NCBI RefSeq assembly: GCF_027943255.1
Contig: NC_072893.1
Location: forward strand, 4,650,001 to 4,714,000
Direction: 5' to 3'
DNA length: 64,000 bases
Source: Anastrepha obliqua
Taxonomy: Eukaryota > Arthropoda > Insecta > Diptera > Tephritidae
The notes under the pieces are model-generated. The model did not search any database. It was not told where the DNA came from and worked only from the letters and a program-made list of their open reading frames with translations. The position numbers and the translations under genes are program-made. Shown here piece after piece: positions 53,401-64,000 of this stretch (within the stretch, counting starts at the first letter, position 1; the number at the start of each line of letters is the position of its first letter).

Positions 53401-55072
53401 CTTACCTACATAGTAACCAAAGTGACGGTTCTTCGGAAAACCATTTCAATTAATTGCGGAAATCTTTGATAAAATTCTCTTAAACTGTTCGCATAAGGAA
53501 CACCCTAATATGTACCTATTTATAATAAAACGGCTGTTATTTTCAGTGCATACAATGAGCAAAGTAGACTTTAATCGGAGTGTGTTCGCAAGCTTCAATT
53601 GTTTTTGTGTGTAGATATATATCTGTATGTAAATATGCTGCGACAGCCATGAAAAAATTGTGAGGCGTTAATTTGAATGCATATACATACATATATACGC
53701 TATTATCCTCAAATATTAAAACTCAGTTTAACATTTTTTTCTTTTGATGTCAACAACACAAAAAGGGGAGGACTCTTGTTTCTTATTTCTTAACTTCTTT
53801 TATACTTCCCTCTCTTTCATCGCGATTCGTGTTTTACACATTTCGATGGCTCTTATCAAATCCGCAAAGATCTTGTTTATCCTGCTTGTAATGCAAATTG
53901 TTTGTTGCTGCTTTTATGGCAAATTTCCGGTTCATATTATGCAAGGCACGAAGAAGCTGTCAACATTCCAGGGCTTATCGAAAAGCAAAAGCGCCAATTT
54001 GTGTATGTAAGGAAAATATTTTCACGTTCATATATGTAGTTATACACGTACACACATACATGTGTAGGTATATAAGTTATATGTGTGTATAATTATATGG
54101 CCGCATGCAAAAAAATTGAGGTTTCTGCTGCGTTTTAAATAGCCTTCATCAGGTGTATGAAACTAAACTAAAGCTTCTGTGCGAATGAATATTTTAAACA
54201 CCTGCCTAGACCCATAATGCATACTGCATACCTATGCACACATACATACACACATACGGGTGTGTGCTTCCATTATGAAATGCTTCTACGCTGCCTCATG
54301 TTACGCCTATGAATTAAATTTGCGATGGATCATATAATAATATTATGCAAGCGGAATGTGTGTGCGTATGTGATGTATATGTGTCTATGTGTATGTGTGC
54401 ATGTTTGAATGTTAGCTCATAAAACACCAAATGTTCCTATACAATCACATATTCGCAGTGACGCATTAGTTCGTGGAATGAATTGGCAACTTCTGAATGA
54501 GTTTATTCAAGCCGTTTATACGCGAGTCACGTGCAGCTACTGAGCGGCAAACGATGACTGCACTTCAAGCAGCTTCTTAGGCGAATCAGCAACAATTGAG
54601 GAGGCAAAGGAAAATCAGTGACTTTGATAACATTTCCATTCATTTGTCGCACTCAAACCTTACTCGTGTCGGTTCAATTACCTTTTCCCTTGCAATGTGC
54701 GTTTTCCGCTTTTCTTTTATTTTCGTTTCTATTGCGAGTAACAACAATATTTTCTCACGGGCATACAAATTTTCTTCAAGACTTTATCAACTTTAGTGCC
54801 AGGTGCGTTGGCTCTGCATTTATTATGGCGCTTACATGCATCGAATATGGCCTGCCAAAGAATGAGTAATTTATTTATACAAGGTGGCGCAAAGTTAATC
54901 ATCCACTTTTTATATTTTTTTTAACTCTAATTCGCAAGCGTGAAATTTGATTGGCATACGATGCCATTTAAAAAGTTTTTATCTCCCGATAGGGTTTTTA
55001 ATTTTGGAATATATTTTTTAAATTAAATACATACCAATTAATTACAGTGAGTGCATGGAATGGGTGTTTTAA
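53401..55072. other. 1.7 kb with GT/AT-rich simple sequence, no genes recognised
   Basis: TATATACATACATATATAC-type and TGTGTGTATGTG-type tracts near 53610-53700, 54020-54085, 54230-54265 and 54355-54405. At 54881 the phrase GGTGGCGCAAAGTTAATCAT looks like a single terminal repeat of a Tc1/mariner-type element; no partner was found. Confidence 0.5.
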
Positions 55073-55799
55073 GGGGACAAAACCTGTAAATGGCCATATT
55101 TTCCCTGATTTTCATTAAAATTATTTAAAATGAAAAAGTCAATATATTTTTTTTCAAAATTGGCATACAGTTTATTTATACATTAAAATAATATACAAGT
55201 TTTTTTGTTTTTTTTTTTAATCATTTAAAATGGCGGATGTACACGCAATTCTTCCAGGAAAGTCGCAGCGTGGCTTCTCAATCGGCGGGCATTGTAGCAT
55301 CGGCGTCAGTGACCTGAGTACAAGAAACCAAAAATGTTTGTTTATTAATGTCATAATTTTTATATGAATTAAACAAAAATGGAAAAAGAATTCGCGGAAT
55401 AAAATGCTTAAAAAAAATGTATTTTGGGGCGAATTTTCCTACAATTTTGGCTTCGAAAAAGTTATTTTACCGAAAAATTTTCGAAAGCTTGTAAATTCAC
55501 ATAGAAAGTAATATCATAAAAAAGATGTGTGCAAAATTTCAGGGAGATCGGTTAACAACTTTTCGAGTTATCGCGTACGCCAATTCGGAAAATATAGTTT
55601 TGAGAAAAACGCGTCTAAAGTTTGAATACAACGTAACTATACCTCTCCCAGCGCTCCAGCGCAAAGAAGAGAGTCGTCACGGTTGACGATATATAATATA
55701 AGAAATACCTAAATTTTCGTTCTACAAATTGTTTAACATATTCTCAAACGATTGTATTAATATTCATTTTTTTTCCAAATTTTACAGGTATCTGTCCCC
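55073..55799. mobile_element. TTAA-flanked non-autonomous element (727 bp)
   Basis: Flanked by TTAA at 55069-55072 and 55800-55803. The left end is GGGGACAAAACCTGTAAA; the right end read inward is GGGGACAGATACCTGTAAA, giving inverted repeats of about 18 bp with a small indel. TTAA targets suggest mobilisation by a piggyBac-type transposase. The interior is non-coding, A/T rich, and contains ATCGGTTAACAACTTTTCGA and GAGAAAAACGCGT. Confidence 0.75.
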
Positions 55800-55803
55800 T
55801 TAA

Positions 55804-56657
55804 AAATATTGTTTGAGGAAAAGGAAATCCATTATTTTTGCGCAAATTGTTTAAAATTATTTTATGGTCGATCTTTAGCCTCTGGATCATGCTACGACTA
55901 CTAATATGCCGTCAATTTCGATTATTTCTGTGAGTTTAGCGACATTATCGACGTTTTGAGTATGATATATTCATCAGATGTTTTTAATCCGTTTTTCTTT
56001 TTTTTTCAAACCCATCGAACTCAATATCCTTTTAAAGACATTACACTCGCATGGGTGAAAAAATTTTTAACTTCTCACCATATCTTAAGAGGCAATTTTT
56101 TTCAAAAAGAACTATTTTTTTATCGTTCATCAGTCTAGAAATATTATAAGAACATATTTTCTTCAATATTTTCAAAATTCAACATGTCATGTTTCGCTAC
56201 TGTACATTTGCTCCTGAGTGCAAAATCTTTTCATTCTGGACTCCTTAATTAGGAACTTACGATTAATAGTTTGACCAGAATTCTTAATTTTTTTAAAGGC
56301 ACTGAGTGGCAAGAAACTCATAATTTACCAAGGAAAGCCGGCCTTGAAGAAATCAGTAGTCATTTACATTTCCTTGTGTTTTTAATTCAAAAACTGAATT
56401 TTCGCAAAACGTAATTGAAAGGTGTTTTTGAGGAGGTGTGACTTTTAGCTCGGTAGGTGAAATATGGCTTTTGGCTCGGTATGGTCCGGGCTCGAAATTC
56501 ACCGTGGTATGAAGCACCAAAGCAAAAAATTAAATGAACATGAAAATGAAAATTATCTCCAAACTATTGCATAAAATATAAAAACATAGAAATAGAAACT
56601 AAATGCTAAAGCAATTGGGTAATAATTTACACTCTTTAACGATTTTTCTATTACATA
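55804..56657. other. 0.85 kb without recognised features
   Basis: No domain or repeat found. Confidence 0.5.
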
Positions 56658-57787
56658 ACACCTTGATCAAAAAGTTCCCGGAATATAATCAGAAAATTGA
56701 AAATATGTTAAACTTAATTATTCGAAAGTGATATTATCACCTTCAAAATACTTCCCCATCAACTGCAATGCACTTATACCAGCATTTGATCCAGCTCTCG
56801 AAACATTGCTGGAACTCTATTTTCGGTGCAGTCATCAGAGCCGTCCTCGATTTCTCCATTACTTCCTTTTCGCTGTTAAAACACGTCCCTCGTAGTGGGC
56901 TTTTGACACGATTAAACAAAAAACAATCTCAGGGAACCATATCAAATGAATTCGATGGCTGTTGGATGGCATTCGTTTCATTCTTGGTCAAAAATTCACC
57001 GAAAATGATGCAACATCCACGATTTGTTTTCCTACAAAAATTCTTCATTTTTTGGCGAATTTCTTCACATAAACATTTCATAACGCCCCAATAATACTCT
57101 GTCTGACCTTCTGGTAAAAATTATAATATTAATAATTAGGACTAATTAAAAAATAATCTATAAAAGAGAGCATCCGTTTTTTTGGCGGGAAACGGAGCTC
57201 TCCGCTCACTCGCCTGATGTCTGAATTGCGTATCGTACTCATAAGCCCATGTTTCGTTTCTATTATTGATGCGTTTGATGAATGTTGAGTCGGATTCGGC
57301 ATTGGAAACCATATCTATGTCGATATCAACGCTGTCTCTTTTTTGCGTGAAATTCAGATCTTTTTCCAACTTTGCAGCAACACAGCGCACACTTAAATCA
57401 CTAACAATGCGCTGAATGGATCCATTAGCAATGTTCAATTTTTCCGCCAGCTCTCTAATGGTTAGTTTGTGGTTATTTACCAACTTTTCTTTTACTTTAT
57501 TCATGTTTTTATCAGTTTTCTATGTTGACGGCCTGTCACTATGTTCTCGCTACGTCATTCTCGATGGGCTCACGATGTCTTCCGAAGCGGTCATGCAACT
57601 CGTAGGCAGTTGTTCTCTTTAGAGTATTATTACCGACTTATACAAATGTCAAGCAATGAGGATAAAATTTTGGTAGTAATGTTAATCACAGATGCGGCAA
57701 CAAAATAAACAAAAAAGAACACAACTCAAATCAGTTGACTTAGAGTGTCACCAGGTATTTCTTCCGGGAACTTTTTGGCCGAGGTAG
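56658..57787 (-). mobile_element. mariner transposon (1.13 kb) with internal deletion
   Basis: The left end is ACACCTTGATCAAAAAGTTC and the right end, read inward, CTACCTCGGCCAAAAAGTTC. Both continue CCGGAA. TA target duplications are at 56656-56657 and 57788-57789. The minus strand carries a broken transposase (next entry). It is slightly shorter than a full mariner (~1.3 kb). Confidence 0.88.
56736..57504 (-). pseudogene. mariner transposase with central deletion
   Basis: The frame 57504-57142 reads VNNHKLTIRELAEKLNIANG (DNA-binding region), IKRINNRNETWAYEYDTQFR (where the first catalytic Asp of GDETW is Asn) and then loses homology. Downstream on the same strand, in other frames, are FDMVP with DCFLFNRVKSPLRG, and EFQQCFESWIKCWYKCIAVD near 56760. 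The second catalytic Asp (DNAPxH block) is deleted. Not functional. Confidence 0.82.
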
Positions 57788-57789
57788 TA

Positions 57790-59383
57790 CATATGTGCGT
57801 ATGCTTACGTGCATATACATACAGATGCGTGATTTTAATATTAAGAACTGAATCACGGGCATGCGAATATGTAGGCTAGCATACATACACACGTACATAT
57901 GCATATGTATGTGTATTGCAAATTACCGAATTGAATATTTTACACCTCAGCTTGAATTGAAGGGTTTTTCCTATTGCCACTCTAACGATAACCAAGTTGT
58001 TTGTGGAAATTTGTTGAAACTAAAAATATTGCCCAATGGAGAAATAAAGCAGCGTACAACAAAATTAAAGTTTTTCAGCACCCTCACGAAAATCGAGATG
58101 CATGCGATATTGACCCTTTGCTGCATGAATTAATAAAGATTTAACAAAAACCATTGTTCACAGTAGAAATAGTTTTATTTAGTTATCAATGAAACATATT
58201 AAACGAAAAATAATGAAAAAGTTATATATTTTGCTTATTTCATGTATTCGATATATAAAAATTGATTGTAAAGTACAGAAAATAGGTCAAAATTGGAAAA
58301 ATTATTATCCGTCAAGAAAGATGAACATATCGAATCCATGAAAATATTTTTTTTTTTTTCAAAAAGTACTTACCTTTTACTTTGTTATCTTTTTTGAAAA
58401 CGAATCACTCGCGCTTCAATTCTAATTTTTCACCCAATTACACGATGGTGAAGTTATTTCGAAATGTCCTACATCATAAATGTCATAGACAACTTTTTTG
58501 CATTTTATTATTGCTAAATATGTATTTGCAGAATTAAAACAGTTTGAATTATTTATTAATACTTCATTTGGAGCCCATATGTGGGCTCCTACGCTTACAT
58601 ACACAAAAAAATTACATACACAAAAAAAGTCCGCAAATTTATATGATATAAGTATCAAATGCAAGGAGAGTATATAAATTTGTTTTTAAATATTTTTCAT
58701 TTTCAACTATCCTTTTTGAATGACGTAGAAAATATTATGATATATTTCCAAGTAAAAAAAAAGTATATAAAAAAAATTAAAGAAAAAGTAAAAACGCAGA
58801 ATTCCCTCAACTGTGCCCTCGTACACAAATCGTTCTTCTTATGGGTCCAAAAAAGTTTAATTTTGTTGCTCAGCGTAATAAATAAACTTCAGGAAAAGCA
58901 ATAAGCAAATGGCATTTCACACAGAAAATAAGAGGAAAAAGTGAAAACAAATTTGGAAATATTTTGTAAATATAATAAATAAACTCCAGAAGGTGCTGAA
59001 GGTGGGCATTTGTTACATTTGAGCAAGTGTTTATGTATGTATGAGTGCATGTGTATATGTAAAGAACTGTAGGTGTGTGCATATTATTGTAGCTTGTAAA
59101 ATATTGTTCTTAACACTGCTTTTCGGCATTGTGCGGAAATATACAAATAAAACCAACGCAGTCTGGTTTACTAAAAAAAATAGAAAAAATCTCAATTGAC
59201 AATGATTGCACAGATTTCGTTAAACGATTTTGTGTGGCATGAAATTTAAGAAATTATAAGTGCATTGTGTGGCTATCTTTTGCTTATATTTGAATTAGAA
59301 ATTTGTAGAGCTCAGAATAAAATATATGTATAAAAAACTGTCGAAATATTTCTCTTAAATGAAACAAAATAAAAATATATGTA
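57790..59383. other. 1.6 kb without recognised features
   Basis: Simple ACATACACACGTACATATGC-like sequence near 57880 and ATGTATGTATGAGTGCATG near 59033. Short frames without known domains. Confidence 0.5.
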
Positions 59384-60330
59384 TTGGCTTGACAACTAAG
59401 TAATTGCAGATTGCTTTTAGAAAGTCAAATACAAGTTTTTCAAGGAACTAAATAACTTTAGTCTGTTAGTCTGTAATTTATTGCCCATTTTGATCAATGA
59501 CTTTTTGCCATCTTTCAGGCAGCATCATAATCCCAGGTTCATACAGCTTCTGGTTTTTATTAGCAAAAAACTGAATCAGGTACGATTTGACATAATCGTC
59601 ATTATTGAAACTTTTACCATGCAAGAAGTTTTGTAAAGATCGAAACAAAAAGAAATCAGGTGGTACAAGGTCAGGACTATATGGTGTACGTGGAGAAACA
59701 GCGTTTTAAAAATTGATCATTTTCATTACATTTCTTTAGCAGATTGCAGCTGCTAATGCGTTGCGTTAAATGCGTTTCTTTCAGTTCGTGAGGAACAAAT
59801 GTATAGAGTTTTTGAACATAGCCAAGTTGTTTTAAGTGATTTTCAATGCATGTATGTGATTCATGAAGCTTCTCTGCAAACTCACGTTGTACTGAGACGA
59901 TCCGAATCGACTATTGCTTTGATTAGGGCATCATCAACTTCTACTAGACGACCAGAGCGTTTTTCATCTTTGTGTGAAAAATCAACAGAACGAAACTTGG
60001 CAAACCAATTTTGACACTGTCGTTCTTTTAAGGCTTGGTCGCCGCAAACAGCACGTAACTTTTTATGCGATTGCGATGCGGTTTTCCCCTTGCGGAAATA
60101 AAAAAGCAAAATATTACGAAAATGTTCTTTTTTATTTTCCAATCTTCAACGAACGTCAAACGAAAACTGCGCAACCGATCAAAAAACTTTTTTTACTGAT
60201 TGACAGCTGAATTGCCAACTATCAAACAATAAAATGTGTTTTACATTTGTATATACTACGTCTGTAAATCTAAAAATTCAACTGAAGCCATCTATGAGTC
60301 AAATCCGCAATTACTTAGTTGCCAACCCAA
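59384..60330 (-). mobile_element. mariner deletion derivative (947 bp) with both ends
   Basis: The left end is TTGGCTTGACAACTAAGTAA and the right end, read inward, TTGGGTTGGCAACTAAGTAA. Both continue TTGC(A/G)GATT. TA target duplications lie at 59382-59383 and 60331-60332. A full-length relative would be about 1.3 kb; the catalytic centre is missing. Confidence 0.9.
59480..60142 (-). pseudogene. mariner transposase N-terminus plus C-terminal scraps
   Basis: From ATG at 60142 an 86-codon open frame (to 59882) encodes the paired helix-turn-helix start: MENKKEHFRNILLFYFRKGK, QCQNWFAKFRS and DDALIKAIVDSDRLST. In shifted frames follow AEKLHESHTCIE and, much later, C-terminal pieces such as SLQNFLHGKSF and LPERWQKVID. 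The segment with all three catalytic aspartates is deleted. If translated, the N-terminal frame would give a DNA-binding-only fragment. Confidence 0.85.
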
Positions 60331-60556
60331 TAAAAATTGGGAAGTTTGATTATTTAACTTAAAAGCCGGTGACGACAATTAGTACTTAAAAAATATATTT
60401 TAATCAACAGCGATTCTAGAGTAACCAGGACGTTGGTTTCATTCTCCTATGTTGCTATATGTTTCTTTGGCTGACACCAATTTTTTAATAGAAAATTATT
60501 CAATAATCTTAACTGTTAAATTTCAATCAAAAGGAAGTGATTTCTTTAAAATAATA

Positions 60557-61083
60557 GGTCTATGGATAAGTTCGTGCGGTTTTACAACAGATGGCGTAAC
60601 TTGATTATTATTCCATCGATCCACATTTCCAAACATTCATTGGAGAGCTACTGTCGTAAGGCACAAACGTCAGTATAAGTTTTTTATTTGAAGCGTAAAC
60701 AACAATATTTTTACCACACTTGAAAATGTCGAATTTCGTGCCAAATAATGTGTTTTTGCGGGGAATTCTTTAATACATATGAAGAAAAAAGCAGCCGAAA
60801 GTCATCGTATCTTGGTGGAAGTTTATGGTGAGCATGCTCTAGCTGAGCGAACGTGCCAGAAGTGGTTTGCACGCTTTAAAAGTGGTGATTTTGGCCGCGC
60901 CGCCAAAGTTCATCGATACCGAATTGGAGGAATTGCTCGATCAAGATCCGGCTCAAACGCAAGAAGAGGTTGCAAAAACTTTGGGAGTTGATCAATCAAC
61001 CATTTCCAAACGTTTAAAAGCCATGGGAATGATCCGAAATTCAAATTTCGAAAAAAAACCGCACGAACTTATTCATAGATTAG
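60557..61083 (+). mobile_element. mariner deletion derivative (~0.53 kb) with both ends
   Basis: The left end is GGTCTATGGATAAGTTCGTG and the right end, read inward, AATCTATGAATAAGTTCGTG. Both continue CGGTTTT. The exact TA flanks are unclear on the right. The interior retains the 5' UTR and the N-terminal transposase region only. Confidence 0.85.
60726..61060 (+). pseudogene. mariner transposase N-terminal DNA-binding region only
   Basis: ATG at 60726 reads MSNFVPNNVFLRGIL. After a frameshift near 60770 it gives KKAAESHRILVEVYGEHALA, ERTCQKWFARFKSGDFG (first helix-turn-helix), and, after another frame change near 60897, PPKFIDTELEELLDQDPAQT and QEEVAKTLGVDQSTISKRLK (second). It then runs directly into the right terminal repeat. 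The catalytic domain is entirely deleted. Confidence 0.85.
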
Positions 61084-63086
61084 TTATTAGTTTATGCAGT
61101 GCAGTTATTGAATCAAAAATGGTGAGTTCGTAATAATCATGACTTAATTTTTTATTATTTTATATATAGACCCATACAGTCTGTCTGATAGAAGCGTGGC
61201 CGCTATAACTTGCAGATTATTTGGCCGATTCGATTCTAACAAACTGCATTGGATGAGCTTACAATATTTAATACACAAAATATATTCAATAAAAAGTATG
61301 GTCACCACCATTAGCACGGCTTCACATCTTCGAGTTACACTTTGAGTTCATTTGTGAGCTAGGTGTAGAAGGCTCCAAATCATCCGAATTCTCCTTGATA
61401 ACTCTTTGACTGCCTATATTTGTTCCTTTTGAGTTTTTGCTCAACTATTCGCGCAAATATTTTTAATAAGGTTTGCATCACGCGACATGACTTCACTCTG
61501 TCCAACTTCGGCTTCGATATTTGGGATCGTTGCCTCTTTGTAAAATCAAAGGTTAGCGAGTTTTACCGAATATCTTCGCAGCTGATGGCAATAATGGTTT
61601 TTGGTAAATTTTATTCATCAAAGCTGCATTCAAATTGGCGGCAAATTCAAATAAATGGCCAAATCATTTTTCGAAGAAGCAACCACAAACATGAACCTTA
61701 ACAGAACTCTTAACGTTGAAGGTATCGCTAGCAACGAGAGGAATAAATTGATTGACCTGAAATATTGAACAGCGTTTTCCGATAAAGCGTCACTATACCT
61801 AACTATCTCATGGATCTGCAGATTATATAAGCTACAATAGGTCCTAAAGTATAAACATAATCAAATCGCTGAACGAACTTCATCGGACGAAAGTTCACTG
61901 TCAAAATTAAAATTGTGCACAATCAAAATGACGACGAAAAATGCTATTATCTATTCCGGTGTGATCATTCGAGGCGTCGATATATTCATCTTTCTCGGCG
62001 TATAATAATGTTTCCTTTTATCGACTGTCTTTTACACTTTACAGTTATGGTTTTATATATGGTTCCGTAAAAAAATAAAAAAACAAAATATAAAACATTT
62101 TCATTATTTTCTTTCTATTTCCACCGTAAAAAAATTCTTCAACACTTTATAAATTTATGCTGTAAATGGTTAATGAAACTTGAGCAAATATATGTGGATT
62201 TTTTAATTTAATTTTTTCACAAACATTACTTGACATTTTTCGCTCTACTTGCCAATACCTTTTTTGTCTGCCTTTCTCTTCTACCAATAAAACAGCTGCA
62301 GCAATGGAGCCCATTTTAGTTTTAAATATTATTGCTTTACTAAATTTTTTTTTGTTAAGGAAATGCTTTCTTTTTCAATAATTGTCATTCTGTAATTCTA
62401 TATCATGTAAGCAGAAATCATCTGAATTACGTTTAAAAAGTCGGTAAAACGGGTTCAAAATTAGTTCAAGAGGTTGGCAACACTAAGTACGAAAATATCG
62501 CAGTTACGAATAGCATTTTTCCCAAATTCGTGAGGGGAGTTTGTTCGTAAAATTTAAAATAGTCTCCAATGTCATTAATAAGAAGAAGAATTGTAGCGCA
62601 CCAAAGTGATCTCAAAGGGTAAATATTTTTGAAACTTTTATTTCGTATAAAATATTCACTCAGCTACTGTTAAACATATTTCCCCAAATAATCTGGCGCA
62701 TGTGTAACTTACTCATATTTTTTTGCTTGTCGCTCACGTCTGTTCCTTGTCGTCGGTCGCATTAGCTAAGCTTTTTACTGCTAGGCAGCCTTTACTCCAC
62801 CATTGCATTTTGTGTTCCTTCGTCATCTCTGTTGTCAACTTACACATACGTAAGAATGTATGTATGCATAAGTAGTTATGTGCATGCCCCAGCAAATGCG
62901 AGTGTAAGTTTAAATGTTTTTGGTTTTGTTACTCTCATCTATTTGTGTGTATGGGAATAAGCAGCTATATGCATGCCTGTCTGTAGGAGCGTAATAGCAT
63001 TTTATTACTCTTGCACTTTTCTCCGTTGCCAGCTGAATTCGTTGAAGCTACTCGAGTCACTGTTATTTCTATTCATTTTTTTTTTA
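61084..63086. other. 2.0 kb without recognised features
   Basis: AT-rich. The frame 61420-61701 has no known domain. Simple TATGTATGCATAAG-type sequence near 62858-62875. Confidence 0.5.
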
Positions 63087-63088
63087 TA

Positions 63089-63482
63089 AAGGGTCTTTCA
63101 AAAGTCGCACCTTGATTTTTTCAGGTTTCACGATTTTTATTCAAAATACGGCTCTTATTAGGTGTATGCGAAAAGTTGGCCTCATTTAAATGTCCGCCAT
63201 AAGCACACCTACCGGCTGTCATGCGAGAATTAAAATTTTCAAGGACTCGCACACACATCATCGCTTTCGGTTAAGCAATCTCGATCCGTTTGTTGTGTGT
63301 GTGTCTGGAATTTTGTTTTGGCGTTTCCACTTAGACTTTACTTCTTAAAAGAAGTTAGTCTGGTCTGCCAGTCCTTTCTCTATCCGCAGCAGAACCAGTT
63401 TATAGAAATTGTTTTCAACAACCTTTGCATAGCCGACTATTTGCATGAAAAGCATACTAATTTTGCAATACGCTGTTCTTAA
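63089..63482. other. Single terminal-repeat end of a mariner-type element
   Basis: AAGGGTCTTTCAAAAGTCGC after TA (63087-63088) matches the reverse complement of the end near 51605-51625. No second end was found before 63480. The interior is non-coding, so this is a solitary end or a decayed short element. Confidence 0.45.
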
Positions 63483-64000
63483 GGGGGAACACCACTGTGA
63501 TTTAAAAAAAAAATCGATTTTTTGTTTGCATTTTCTTAAAGTAAAAATATGTAAAAAAAATTTTACTTAAAATCTTGAAAGTTATACCCAATACAATAAG
63601 TGCAGGTAGTGAGTTACAACGGCCAATGAAAACTTTAAATGCGTTTTTCTCAAAACGACTTTTCTGAACACGGTGGCCACGATTACTCGCAGACTTATGA
63701 ATCGATTTTAATTTTCTTTTTTTTAAATTTGTGTACATGTATTGGCTACAGTCGTACATAGCCGTTTTTAAAAATTCCAAAAATTTATATTTTTTCAAGC
63801 CTTTCAGAAACAAAAAAAGGGTAAAAACACAAACTCATTTTTCAAACCTGCGCCATTTTCTCAAAAAAAATATAAAAAAAACCGTCACGTACGACGATAG
63901 GCATTGATGTATAGATTAAGAATTGTTTAGGTTTTTTGCTTTCAGTTTATTTTTCACCGCTGTATCGTGGCCACCAGGGTGCATTAGTTTTTTATGACGT
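63483..64000. mobile_element. Start of a TTAA-type non-autonomous element, cut by window edge
   Basis: TTAA at 63479-63482 is followed by GGGGGAACACCACTGTGATT. The interior resembles the TTAA element at 55073 in style: TGCGTTTTTCTCAAAACGAC, CCACGATTACTC, and A/T runs. The right end would lie beyond the window, so the assignment is tentative. Confidence 0.4.

Noticed and set aside
54881..54905. GGTGGCGCAAAGTTAATCAT as a transposon end
   Set aside because: No matching inverted partner found in the window, so no element could be defined.
1..64000. tRNA, rRNA or other structured RNA genes
   Set aside because: No recognisable tRNA cloverleaf boxes or rRNA segments seen by eye; a covariance search could still find small ones.

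Overview
The window is animal (insect) genomic DNA from a repeat-dense, gene-poor region, not a prokaryotic or viral genome. It is AT-rich, every recognisable coding stretch belongs to a transposable element, and most are broken by stops and frameshifts. Families present include Tc1/mariner (with several DD41D 'rosa'-like copies), piggyBac, Helitron, Ty3/gypsy, and non-LTR elements of R1/LOA-like, jockey-like, CR1/jockey-like and RTE-like type. This mix fits a dipteran. The DD41D mariners, known to me mainly from tephritid fruit flies, make a tephritid the best guess, but this is inference. I found no host protein gene, tRNA, rRNA or CRISPR array.

Region 1-8.7 kb: a non-LTR tail, an 18-copy short tandem array, a Helitron 5' fragment running into a ~760 bp TATGT microsatellite, a second non-LTR fragment, and then a three-layer nest. 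A decayed jockey-like ORF2 (minus strand) is split by a complete Helitron (4658-7748), which in turn carries a piggyBac-like transposon (5391-7440) at a TTAA site. A Tc1-like remnant follows. Region 8.7-23 kb: long unrecognised stretches with dead mariner, non-LTR, piggyBac-like and RTE-like pieces, including two non-LTR fragments joined tail to tail at 12.64 kb.

Region 23.4-28.6 kb: the youngest and most complex part. A CR1/jockey-like element was invaded by a ~345 bp TIR element and by a Ty3/gypsy element with an uninterrupted pol frame but no gag. The flanks carry a 128 bp inverted repeat that I read as identical in both arms and a 104 bp direct repeat with one mismatch, so the locus was rearranged recently.

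Region 30-38.6 kb: two mariners lie 7 bp apart (30146-31448 and 31456-32722). They are followed by RTE-like, mariner and R1/LOA-like remnants and a 0.56 kb DD41D deletion derivative. Region 40-53.4 kb: R1/LOA-like fragments on both strands, a Tigger/pogo-like transposase remnant, RTE-like fragments and another mariner tail. Region 55-64 kb: a TTAA-flanked non-autonomous element, three shortened mariners and the start of another TTAA-type element.

No group of genes acts together as a pathway. The organisation is layered insertion, internal deletion and decay. Only the gypsy pol reading frame still looks capable of giving a full product. Two shortened mariners keep only their DNA-binding N-terminal region. 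I did not find a convincing undescribed biological system. The most informative structures are the nested Helitron/piggyBac/jockey locus and the rearranged gypsy locus.
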